DNA of 64,000 nucleotides. Source: JADCGM01 sp943370355 (lineage in GTDB: Bacteria > Pseudomonadota > Alphaproteobacteria > Sphingomonadales > Sphingomonadaceae). Under the pieces are notes generated by a model, which was given only the letters and a program-made list of their open reading frames with translations, was not told the DNA's origin and made no database searches. Shown here piece after piece: positions 25,341 through 33,009 of the stretch. The stretch is from positions 1 through 64,000 of the forward strand of contig CALRQP020000005.1 of assembly GCA_943370355.1 (NCBI GenBank), given 5' to 3'. The position numbers were made by a program, and so were the translations under genes. Positions within the stretch are counted from its first letter, which is position 1. Each line of letters opens with the position of its first letter.

Positions 25341-26210
25341 CTACACTGCAATCTTGAACGTCTTCGCGCAGAAGGCGCAGTCAACGCTGACGAGTCCGTC
25401 GTCGCCACGCATGTCGGCGCGGTCGGTTTCATTCATCCGGCCGAGTACCTCGGCGATGTAATCGGGCGAGCAGCGGCAACCGCGTGACAGCGGCACAGGG
25501 GGGAGCGTGCGAATCTCTTCCTCGTGGAACAGCCGCCACAGCAGGTCGTCAAGCGGCAGATCGGCATCGGTCAGCTCCGCCGGTTTCACCGTCTCGGCGA
25601 GCGCCAGCACATGCTGCCAGTCGGGGTCGTTGTCGCGCACCGACAGCCGCTCCTTGCCCAGTTCGCCCTCGGGCAGGTGCTGCACGAGCAGGCCACCCGC
25701 GACGTTGCTGCGCAGGTCTATGCCGGTGCGGATCATCGTCGGGATCTGCTCCGAGCTCGTGAAATATTGTTCTGCGGCATGGCAGAACGTGTCGCCCTCA
25801 AGCGGCACGATGCCCTGATAGCGTTCGGCGGCGAGCGTCTGGTCGAGCGTGATCGCCAGATAACCTTCGCCGAAAATGTCGCTCAGCAGCGATTTCCTGG
25901 TCAGCAGCGCCGCACCCTCGGCATCGGCAATGCGCAGATAGCCGCGCAGCTCCCCGCCCTTGTAATCGCAGACCAGCAGATCGACCGGGCCACCCTTGGC
26001 CTGCGCCTGCAGCGTCATCTGGCCTTCGTCGGGCCGCAGTGTCGATCCGACCAGCGCCGTCAGCACCAGCGCCTCGGCGAGCAGGCCTGCGAGCACCGGC
26101 GGATAGGCGTGCGCCGACAGGATCATGTCGAGCGTCGGCGCGAGGCGCAGCACGCGGCCGCGCGCATGCCGCCCCGGCACGGTGAAGCCGAGGACGGCGT
26201 CCCCGGTCAT
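25341..26210 (-). CDS. hslO: Redox-regulated chaperone Hsp33
   Basis: A 289-residue holdase chaperone activated by oxidation. The C-terminal zinc site is present as CRC (RGCRCSPDYIAEVLG) and CAFC (VDCAFCAKTFKIAV), about 30 residues apart, the CxC...CxxC switch. The core contains SAHAYPPVLAGLLAEAL, GGELRGYLR and EQYFTSSEQIPT. Its ATG overlaps the argF TGA by 4 nt (ATGA), so it is the last gene of argD-argF-hslO, a linkage common in alphaproteobacteria. Confidence 0.95.
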   Translation of the reverse strand: MTGDAVLGFTVPGRHARGRVLRLAPTLDMILSAHAYPPVLAGLLAEALVLTALVGSTLRPDEGQMTLQAQAKGGPVDLLVCDYKGGELRGYLRIADAEGAALLTRKSLLSDIFGEGYLAITLDQTLAAERYQGIVPLEGDTFCHAAEQYFTSSEQIPTMIRTGIDLRSNVAGGLLVQHLPEGELGKERLSVRDNDPDWQHVLALAETVKPAELTDADLPLDDLLWRLFHEEEIRTLPPVPLSRGCRCSPDYIAEVLGRMNETDRADMRGDDGLVSVDCAFCAKTFKIAV

Positions 26211-27139
26211 CCGATCTTGTTCAGGCACCACAGCAGCACGGCCTTCTGCGCGTGCAGCCGGTTCTCCGCCTCGTCCCACACCGCCGACTGCGCGCCGTCC
26301 ATGACGGCATCGACAACTTCCTCATTCCGGTGCGCGGGCAGGCAGTGCAGGAACACCGCCGACGGATCGGCCCCGGCCATGAGTTGCGGCGTGACCTGAT
26401 AGGGCATCAGCGCCTTCAGCTTGGCGGCGCTGCTGGTCTGCCCCATCGAGACCCAGGTGTCGGTGACGACGACATCGGCCCCGGCGACGGCATCGGCGGC
26501 GCTGCGCATCAGGTCGATGTCGCCGCCGCGGGCTTCCGCCAGCGCGACGATCGCCTGGTCGGGATCATAGCCATGCGGCGTTGCCGCGCGGACCTCGAAG
26601 CCGAGCAAGCTCGCCGCCTCGATGATCGAGTGCAGCACATTGTTGCCATCGCCGAGCCAGGCCCAGCGCGTGCCTTCGACAGGGCGGCCGAGCCGCTCCT
26701 CGACGGTCATCATGTCGGCAACGATCTGGCAGGGGTGTGACAGGTCGGTGAGGCCGTTGATGACGGGCACACTCGCGAAATTGGCGAGGTCCTGCACCGT
26801 CTGGTGCGCTGAACAGCGCAGCATCATTGCATCGACGTAGCGCGACATCACCCGCGCGGTGTCGGCAACGGTTTCGCCGCGCCCCAGCTGCATGTCGGTC
26901 GCCGAGAGCACCATGTTGGAGCCGCCGAGCTGGCGCATCGCCATGTCGAAGGACACGCGGGTGCGCGTCGACGGCTTCTCGAAGATCGAGGCGAGCGTGT
27001 GCCCGGCGAGCGGCGCATCGGCATCGACCGCACCCTTGGGCAGACCGGCCCGCCGCGCCTTGCGGGCATGCGCCTCGTCGAGAATCGCCCGCAGCCCCTC
27101 GCGGCCGGCGGTCGCGAGGTCGAGGAAGTGGCGGGTCAC
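26207..27139 (-). CDS. argF: Ornithine carbamoyltransferase
   Basis: The 310-residue enzyme makes citrulline from ornithine and carbamoyl phosphate. It has the carbamoyl-phosphate motif FEKPSTRTRVSFD (about 49-61), the HPCQ motif (LSHPCQIVADMMT) and the ornithine/His-Cys-Leu-Pro motif HCLPAHRNEEV (about 264-274). The start is GTG at 27139, 1 nt after the argD stop, which indicates translational coupling. Confidence 0.95.
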   Translation of the reverse strand: MTRHFLDLATAGREGLRAILDEAHARKARRAGLPKGAVDADAPLAGHTLASIFEKPSTRTRVSFDMAMRQLGGSNMVLSATDMQLGRGETVADTARVMSRYVDAMMLRCSAHQTVQDLANFASVPVINGLTDLSHPCQIVADMMTVEERLGRPVEGTRWAWLGDGNNVLHSIIEAASLLGFEVRAATPHGYDPDQAIVALAEARGGDIDLMRSAADAVAGADVVVTDTWVSMGQTSSAAKLKALMPYQVTPQLMAGADPSAVFLHCLPAHRNEEVVDAVMDGAQSAVWDEAENRLHAQKAVLLWCLNKIG

Positions 27140-27140
27140 C

Positions 27141-28328
27141 TCAGGCGGCCTTGGGGACTTGATAGGCTGCGGCCGCTGCCGACAGCTTCTCGACGCATTC
27201 GCGGATCTCGGCCTCGCCGATGTTGAGTGGCGGCAGGATGCGCATGACGTTCATGCCGGCGGCGACGGTCAGGATGCCGTGATGGCGGGCATGGTTGACG
27301 AAGCTGCGGCTGTCCGACTTCATCTTGATGCCCATCATCAGGCCGACGCCGACGACGCCTTCGAACAGATCGTCATGGTTCGGGATCATCTGCTCAAGCG
27401 CGCCGCGCAGCCGTTCGGCGGTCTGTTTCACCTGCGCGAGAAATTCGGGCTCGGCGACGATGTCGAGCACCGCCTCGCACGCAGCCATCGCCAGCGGATT
27501 GCCGCCAAAGGTCGAGCCGTGCGTGCCGGCGACCATGCCGCTCGCCGCATGTTCAGTCGCAAGGCAGGCGCCGACCGGGAAGCCGCCGCCGATGCCCTTG
27601 GCGATCGCCATGATGTCGGGGGTCGCGCCGAGCTGCTCATAGGCGAACAGCGTGCCGGTCCGCGCGACGCCGCACTGGACCTCGTCGAAAATCAGCAGCC
27701 CGCCATGCTGGTCGGCGAGCTTGCGCAGGCCGGCGAGGAATTCCGCCGTCGCGGGACGGACGCCGCCTTCGCCCTGCACTGGCTCGATGAGAAAGCCTGC
27801 GAAATCGTCGCCGATCGCCGCTTCGGCAGCCGCGAGATCGCCGAACGGCAGCACGGTGAACCAGTCAGGCAGCGGCTCGAAGCCCGAGCGCAGCTTTTCC
27901 TGATCGGTCGCGGCGATCGTCGCGAGCGTCCGGCCATGGAAGGCGTTAGAAAAGGTCAGGATCCGGTGCCGCTGCGGATTACCGGCCGCATAATGGTGGC
28001 GGAAGCAGGTCTTGATCGCGCATTCCAGCGCTTCCGCGCCAGAGTTGGCGAAGAACACCGTGTCGGCAAAGGTCAGCGACACGAGCCGTTCGGCGAGGTG
28101 GCGCTGCTGCGGCGATCCGTAAAGGTTCGACGTGTGCATGAGTGTGGCGGCCTGCTTCTGGATCGCCTGCGTCAGATGCGGATGGCCGTGTCCGAGGATG
28201 TTGACGGCGATGCCGCTCGCGAAATCCAACCACTTGTTACCCTGGGCATCGAACAGATAGCTGCCCTCGCCGCGCACCGGCTCGACCTCGCAGCGGGGGT
28301 ACACCGGCATCAGGGGCGTGATCGTCAT
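27141..28328 (-). CDS. argD: Acetylornithine aminotransferase
   Basis: A 395-residue class III PLP aminotransferase of arginine (and possibly lysine) synthesis. It shows LDFASGIAVNILGHGHP (about 30-46), FFANSGAEALECAIK, FHGRTLATIAAT, LIFDEVQCGVARTG and the PLP lysine in AKGIGGGFPVGA (about 240). The ATG at 28328 fits the family N-terminus (MTITPLMPVYPRCEVE) and has GGAAGG upstream. The reading frame stays open for 53 codons upstream to an ATG at 28487, across two hairpins that look like an attenuator. Confidence 0.95.
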   Translation of the reverse strand: MTITPLMPVYPRCEVEPVRGEGSYLFDAQGNKWLDFASGIAVNILGHGHPHLTQAIQKQAATLMHTSNLYGSPQQRHLAERLVSLTFADTVFFANSGAEALECAIKTCFRHHYAAGNPQRHRILTFSNAFHGRTLATIAATDQEKLRSGFEPLPDWFTVLPFGDLAAAEAAIGDDFAGFLIEPVQGEGGVRPATAEFLAGLRKLADQHGGLLIFDEVQCGVARTGTLFAYEQLGATPDIMAIAKGIGGGFPVGACLATEHAASGMVAGTHGSTFGGNPLAMAACEAVLDIVAEPEFLAQVKQTAERLRGALEQMIPNHDDLFEGVVGVGLMMGIKMKSDSRSFVNHARHHGILTVAAGMNVMRILPPLNIGEAEIRECVEKLSAAAAAYQVPKAA

Positions 28329-28345
28329 CGTATCGGCCTTCCAAC

Positions 28346-28375
28346 GGAAAAAGGCGGCCCGGCCGGACCGCCTTT
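28346..28375 (-). terminator. Intrinsic terminator in the argD leader (attenuator candidate)
   Basis: On the minus strand AAAGGCGG (28375-28368) pairs with CCGCCTTT (28357-28350); the stem extends to 11 pairs with one G-U pair and a GGCC tetraloop, and five T residues end at 28348. It lies only 19 nt upstream of the argD start codon, ahead of the ribosome-binding site, so transcription of the operon must pass it. An upstream competing hairpin is listed separately. Confidence 0.88.
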
Positions 28376-28380
28376 CAGGG

Positions 28381-28402
28381 TTTGGCGGCGATTGCCGCCA
28401 AA
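28381..28402 (-). promoter_or_regulatory. Upstream hairpin (regions 1:2) of the argD leader
   Basis: TTTGGCGGC (28402-28394 on the minus strand) and GCCGCCAAA (28389-28381) form a perfect 9-bp stem with a 4-nt loop. The second arm, GCCGCC, can instead pair with GGCGGT of the terminator's first arm, giving the classical 1:2, 2:3, 3:4 set of mutually exclusive stems. A 12-codon open frame (28452-28414, MDRTGVRVTLPD) stops 11 nt upstream; it has two Arg codons but no run of them. Confidence 0.6.
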
Positions 28403-28499
28403 GGGGCCGAAAGTCAATCGGGGAGGGTGACTCGCACGCCAGTCCGATCCATGCCCCGCCCGCATTGTCGTTGCAAAGTCGATACATTAGACCCCAGCT

Positions 28500-29756
28500 A
28501 TGAAGCCTAAAATCCTGACGACGATGGCGAGTTATTCGCGCGGGCTGTTCGTGGCCGATGTCATCGCCGGCGCGACCGTCGCGATGGTGGCGATTCCCCT
28601 CGCCATCGCGATCGCCATCGCTTCGGGCGCAACTCCGGCGACGGGGTTGGTCACGGCCATCGTCGCGGGCTTCCTGATTTCGCTTCTGGGCGGCAGCCGG
28701 GTGCAGATCGGCGGGCCGACCGGGGCGTTCATCGTCGTCGTCGCAGGCGTCATTGCCCAGCACGGTTATGCCGGGTTGGTCACTGCGACCTTCATGGCGG
28801 GATTCATTCTCGTCGCGGCGGGGTTGCTGCGGGCTGGCAATCTCATCGCCTATGTGCCAGAGCCGGTCATCAACGGTTTCACGATCGGGATCGCGGTGAT
28901 CATCGCGTCGAGCCAATTGAAGGATTTCCTCGGACTGACAATGGCGGCCGTTCCGGCGGACTTCCTGCCCAAGATGCAGGCGTTGTGGGCGGCCCGGGAC
29001 AGTTTGAGCCTGCCGGCGCTCGGGATTGCGCTCGTGACGATGGTGCTGATCATTGTGTTCCGCCGCGCCGCGCCGAAGCTGCCGGGGCTCATCGTCGCTG
29101 TTGCGATTACGTCCGCAATCGCAGCCGCGCTAGCGCTGCCCGTAGATACCATATTCTCGCGCTACGGTGCCTTGCCCGACCATCTGCCGACGCCGGTGCT
29201 GCCGACATTGTCGATTGCCAAGATGATCGAGCTGCTGCCCTCGGCACTGGTCATCGCCTTTCTCGCGGGTGTCGAGTCGCTGCTGTCCGCGATGGTCGCC
29301 GACCGGATGATCGGCAGCAGCCACCGGCCCAATGCCGAGGTGTTGGCGCAGGGTGTCGCCAACATCGGCTCGGCGCTGTTCGGCGGGTTGCCTGCGACCG
29401 GCGCGATCGCGCGCACCGCGACGAACATCCGGGCCGGAGGCAAGACGCCGGTGGCGGGCATCGTGCATGCGCTGACCATCCTGCTCGTCATGGTGACGGT
29501 CGGCGCACTCGCGGGTTACATGGCGATGCCCGCGCTTGCGGCGCTGCTGATTCTGACCGCCTGGAATATGAGCGAGCCGCACAAATGGCGCAGTTATCTG
29601 TCGGCACCGATCGCGGACCGGTTGTTGCTGCTCATAACGCTGCTGCTGACCGTGCTGACCGATCTCACCATCGCGATTGCCGTCGGCATCGGGCTGGGTC
29701 TGATCATCCGCTTCCGGCGCGGCCACCCGGCCGACTGGACGACGCCCGAGCGCTGA
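28500..29756 (+). CDS. SulP-family anion transporter lacking a STAS domain
   Basis: A 418-residue multi-pass membrane protein with 10 or more hydrophobic segments. GATVAMVAIPLAIAIAIASG, the VQIGGPTGAFIVVVAG stretch (about 76-91) and AYVPEPVINGFTIGIAV (about 117-133) are SulP signatures (bicarbonate, sulfate or other anions by antiport or sodium symport). The protein ends at DWTTPER right after the last helix, so the C-terminal STAS domain of most SulP proteins, about 100 residues, is missing. The stop abuts the convergent ABC-permease stop. Substrate is unknown. Confidence 0.85.
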   Translation: MKPKILTTMASYSRGLFVADVIAGATVAMVAIPLAIAIAIASGATPATGLVTAIVAGFLISLLGGSRVQIGGPTGAFIVVVAGVIAQHGYAGLVTATFMAGFILVAAGLLRAGNLIAYVPEPVINGFTIGIAVIIASSQLKDFLGLTMAAVPADFLPKMQALWAARDSLSLPALGIALVTMVLIIVFRRAAPKLPGLIVAVAITSAIAAALALPVDTIFSRYGALPDHLPTPVLPTLSIAKMIELLPSALVIAFLAGVESLLSAMVADRMIGSSHRPNAEVLAQGVANIGSALFGGLPATGAIARTATNIRAGGKTPVAGIVHALTILLVMVTVGALAGYMAMPALAALLILTAWNMSEPHKWRSYLSAPIADRLLLLITLLLTVLTDLTIAIAVGIGLGLIIRFRRGHPADWTTPER

Positions 29757-30590
29757 TCAGGCTTTCAGCCGCCAGCCGGTACGCAGCGCCCAATAATTGA
29801 CCGCCCACAGCGCGATGTTGATCGCCAGCAGGTACAGCGCTCCGAAGGTCAAATTCCCGTCGGTCGCGCCGATGAAGCCGTAGCGGAAGCCGCTGATGAC
29901 GGCGTGGAACGGATTATAGTGCGACAGAATCTGCCAGAAGCCCTGCAGCCGGTCGACGGTGTAGAAGGTGCCGGAGAGCAGCGACAGCGGCTGGACGATG
30001 AAATTGGTGATCGCGGCGGCATGATCGAACTTGTCCGCCCAAATGCCCGTCAAAATGCCGACGAGGCCGAGCATCACCGCCCCCATCGTGCCGAAATAGA
30101 AAATCGCCCAGGGGTGCAGCAGATGCACATGCACGTCGGGCCAGAGCAGCATCGCCAGCCACACCGCAGCGCCGACCAGCCACGCCCGGGTCAGCGCGCC
30201 TGCGACATAGGAGACGAGCAGTTCGCCCGCCGACAAGGGCGGCATCAGATTGTCGATGATCGTGCCCTGGATCTTGCCGATCAGGATCGACGACGAGCTG
30301 TTCGCAAAGCTGTTCTGGATCATCCCCATGACGATGAGGCCGGGCGCAAGGAAGTCGTTGAACGGCACGCCAAGCACCGTGCGGACCCCGCCCCGCCCGC
30401 CGAGCGCCAGTGTGAAAATCGCCAGAAACAGCATCGTCGTGATGGCCGGGGCCCACACCGTTTGCAGCTGCACCTTGAAGAAGCGGCGCACTTCCTTCAC
30501 ATAGAGCGTTGCCAATCCGCGCCAGTTGACGAAGGGGATGACAACCACCCCCGGTTCGGCGCGGCCGATGCCAATTTTCCCGTCGGTCAT
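29757..30590 (-). CDS. ABC-2 type transporter permease, no ATPase nearby
   Basis: A 277-residue membrane protein with six hydrophobic segments. FFKVQLQTVWAPAITTMLFLAIF, MGMIQNSFANSSSSI, KIQGTIIDNLMPPLSAGE (about 120-137) and LSLLSGTFYTVDRLQGF are typical of the ABC-2/YadH-type permeases that export polymers or drugs. No ATP-binding subunit lies next to it in the window, so its partner must be encoded elsewhere. I chose ATG at 30590 (MTDGKIGIGRAEPG). It is divergent from gcrA. Confidence 0.85.
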   Translation of the reverse strand: MTDGKIGIGRAEPGVVVIPFVNWRGLATLYVKEVRRFFKVQLQTVWAPAITTMLFLAIFTLALGGRGGVRTVLGVPFNDFLAPGLIVMGMIQNSFANSSSSILIGKIQGTIIDNLMPPLSAGELLVSYVAGALTRAWLVGAAVWLAMLLWPDVHVHLLHPWAIFYFGTMGAVMLGLVGILTGIWADKFDHAAAITNFIVQPLSLLSGTFYTVDRLQGFWQILSHYNPFHAVISGFRYGFIGATDGNLTFGALYLLAINIALWAVNYWALRTGWRLKA

Positions 30591-30664
30591 GGCGCTGCGG
30601 ATAGAGTGTCGGCGTCCGCGCCGCAAGCCGCAGCCCTGACCGCATTTGTGACTGGATTTGCCGA

Positions 30665-31228
30665 ATGTCGTGGACCGACGAGCGTATCGAGACCCTGAAG
30701 AGCCTGTGGGAAAGCGGCCTGACCGCGAGCCAGATCGCCGAAAAGCTGGGCGGCGGCATCAGCCGCAACGCCGTGATTGGCAAGGCGCACCGGCTTGAAT
30801 TGAAGTCGCGTCCGTCGCCAGTGAAGGCCGGGGAAGAAGAGGCGGCTGCGGCACCGGCTCCGGCTGCTGCGGCTCCTGCTGCGAGCAAGCCTGCCGCGGC
30901 CGCCGCACCTGCGGCGACCGCAACTGCAGTCCCGGCTGCAAAGCCGGTTTTGCCCGAGATCACCCGCCCCCGGGCGGCACCGCGCGCCGTCGCGGTCCCG
31001 GCCAAGTCGGGGAAGACGACGCTGCTCGATCTCAGCGACAAGGTCTGCAAATGGCCGATCGGCCATCCCGGCGAAGCGGATTTCCACTTCTGCGGCAAGC
31101 CGTCGAACCCGAGCTTCCCTTATTGCCTCGAACATTGCGCGCAGGCCTATCAGGCGCAGCTGCCCCGCCGGGATCGTCCGGGCGGCGGCCGTCCGTTCCC
31201 CGGCCCGCCGGGCGTCCGCATCCGCTAG
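30665..31228 (+). CDS. gcrA: Cell-cycle regulator GcrA
   Basis: The 187-residue protein starts SWTDERIETLKSLWESGLTA and SRNAVIGKAHRLEL, the GcrA DNA-binding domain (about 1-47) that recognises methylated GANTC. An alanine-rich linker (about 58-105) leads to the C-terminal sigma70-binding domain with KTTLLDLSDKVCKWPIGHPG, FHFCGKPSNP and PYCLEHCAQAYQ. GcrA acts with CcrM in alphaproteobacterial cell-cycle transcription. The linker is longer and more alanine-rich than in Caulobacter. It is strong evidence for the alphaproteobacterial origin of the window. Confidence 0.95.
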   Translation: MSWTDERIETLKSLWESGLTASQIAEKLGGGISRNAVIGKAHRLELKSRPSPVKAGEEEAAAAPAPAAAAPAASKPAAAAAPAATATAVPAAKPVLPEITRPRAAPRAVAVPAKSGKTTLLDLSDKVCKWPIGHPGEADFHFCGKPSNPSFPYCLEHCAQAYQAQLPRRDRPGGGRPFPGPPGVRIR

Positions 31229-33007
31229 TCAGCGCCCTTTCGGCACCACGTCGAACGCGACGGTCAGCCGCTCGCCGTCGCTGAACGGGAGCGTGCCGTG
31301 CCACATTGTCGATGGGAACAGCACCAGCCGGCCGGGCTTGGGCTCGATCACATGCAGCGGCGGCAGGTCGAGGCCGAGTTCGACCGACGGCTGGCCGAGT
31401 GTCAGCCAACCCGCCGGATCGTTCGAGTCGCCGATGGTCGGTGGAAGCGACACGTAGAAGGCCGAGCTGATCCAGCCCTCACCGTGGAAATGGTTGATGT
31501 GGAAGCCTTGTGACCGCAGCCGCACCGACCATGATCCCTTGAAGCGGAAGCCGTCGCGACGCTCGCGCAGAGTCGGGTGCACCGGATCGTGCGGCGGCAG
31601 CCCGGCTATATGCTGGGCAACCGCCCCCTCCAACCCGGCACGAAGCTGCTGGATGACGGGATCGCTCCGCAGCAGCAGATGGCCGTCTGTTTGGGTGCCG
31701 CCGCGCAGCGACTGGTCGAACGGATGCGTCTTGGTCACATGCAGTTCGCGCAACCGGTCGGCCAACGGTGCGAGGTCGAGTCCCTCGATATCGATGACCG
31801 ACAGTAGCCGCGGATCGTCGAGCCAATCGGCCCGCCGGTCGCCGACCAGCCGCCACGCGGTCGCCAGATGGGCCCAGAGTGAGCGGTCATCATAGGCCGA
31901 TACCGCCTGCTCGCCGTGGCGTGCCGCCTCCGCAAAGCGCTTGGCGCGCAGCAGGAAGCGCAGCCGCGACAATTCGAAATTGGCATCGCCCGTATCGGGC
32001 GTGCGCGCGAAGATCGGTGCCGCGCGATCTAGATCGCCTGATTCGGCTGCTGACACGGCTTCGAATCGGCTGGCGAGCGCGGTTGCGTCGTCGCGGACCG
32101 CGAAATAGGTACGATCGCGATCGACGAGCGCCAGTGCATCGTCATATCGACCGGCTCGTTGCAGCGTCGAGAGGTAAGCGAGGCGGAGTTCGACATCCTG
32201 TGGGATGACAGACAGCGCCTCTTCGAAGCTCCGCGTGGATGCTTCCGCTTCGCCCATCTGCCAGCGGAACTGCGACAGCGTCAGATGTCCCATCTGCCAC
32301 GCCGGAGCGCCGCGCAGCAGGCCGGCCAGATAGTCCGCACCCTCCGCCGGATCGCGGCGATACAACACGCCGGCGCGTTCGAGTGCGAGTTCGGGGTCGC
32401 CGGGCCGCAGCGCCGAGGCGCGGTCGAGCAGCGGTATCGCATCGCCGCCGCGCGCCGCTTCGACGGTGGCCCGTGCCTGCACTATGCCCGCATCGTTCGG
32501 CGCAATTTCATCCGCCTTGGCGAGCGCCTCCGCCGCTTCGTCGAGTTCGCCACCCTCGCGCAGATGCGCGCCAAGCGCCTGCCATGCCTTGGCATTTTGC
32601 GGGTCGAGCGCGGTCGCCCTGTGCAGCGCGTCCAGTCCCTCGTCATAGTAGGCAAGGCCCGCCGTCGTCCCCAAGTTGACCAATGCCTCGACGTAGCGCG
32701 GCTCCAGCGCGACGGCGCGTCGATAGGCGTCCATCGCCATATCGACCTGACCCAGCTTGGCAGCAAAGCTCCCGTAATTGTTGGCGACCTGCGGATCGTC
32801 GGGCAGTAGCCGCGCCGCCTCATCGAACCGCTCCGCGGCTTCGAGCCTATCGCCGTTCTGATCGGCGACCGCCGCAAGTAGATGATGCGCCTGCCCCATC
32901 TCGGGATCGACCGCGACCGCGCGCAATCCCCAATTCCGCGCGCCGGCCAGATCGCCACGCTGAAACGCCGCGACGGCCGCCGCGAAATCCGCATCACCTT
33001 TTGCCAT
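31229..33007 (-). CDS. TPR protein with C-terminal 2OG-Fe(II) oxygenase-like domain
   Basis: The 592-residue protein has about ten TPR-like repeats (about 1-370; for example AFQRGDLAGARNWGLRAVAVDP and LGTTAGLAYYDEGLDALHRATALDP in pieces). The C-terminal about 200 residues contain HINHFHGEGWISSAFYVSLPP (His-x-Glu type iron site) and MWHGTLPFSDGERLTVAFD (distal His and Arg for 2-oxoglutarate). This fits a prolyl-hydroxylase-like family of putative 2OG-Fe(II) oxygenases. Its ATG lies 2 nt after the phaC stop, so it is translated with PHA synthase. Substrate unknown; a protein partner bound by the TPRs is a guess. Confidence 0.8.
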   Translation of the reverse strand: MAKGDADFAAAVAAFQRGDLAGARNWGLRAVAVDPEMGQAHHLLAAVADQNGDRLEAAERFDEAARLLPDDPQVANNYGSFAAKLGQVDMAMDAYRRAVALEPRYVEALVNLGTTAGLAYYDEGLDALHRATALDPQNAKAWQALGAHLREGGELDEAAEALAKADEIAPNDAGIVQARATVEAARGGDAIPLLDRASALRPGDPELALERAGVLYRRDPAEGADYLAGLLRGAPAWQMGHLTLSQFRWQMGEAEASTRSFEEALSVIPQDVELRLAYLSTLQRAGRYDDALALVDRDRTYFAVRDDATALASRFEAVSAAESGDLDRAAPIFARTPDTGDANFELSRLRFLLRAKRFAEAARHGEQAVSAYDDRSLWAHLATAWRLVGDRRADWLDDPRLLSVIDIEGLDLAPLADRLRELHVTKTHPFDQSLRGGTQTDGHLLLRSDPVIQQLRAGLEGAVAQHIAGLPPHDPVHPTLRERRDGFRFKGSWSVRLRSQGFHINHFHGEGWISSAFYVSLPPTIGDSNDPAGWLTLGQPSVELGLDLPPLHVIEPKPGRLVLFPSTMWHGTLPFSDGERLTVAFDVVPKGR

Positions 33008-33009
33008 GT

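Noticed and set aside
28414..28452. Proven arginine leader peptide
   Set aside because: The 12-codon frame has just two separated Arg codons, too far from the first stem for classical stalling; it is kept only as part of the attenuator finding.
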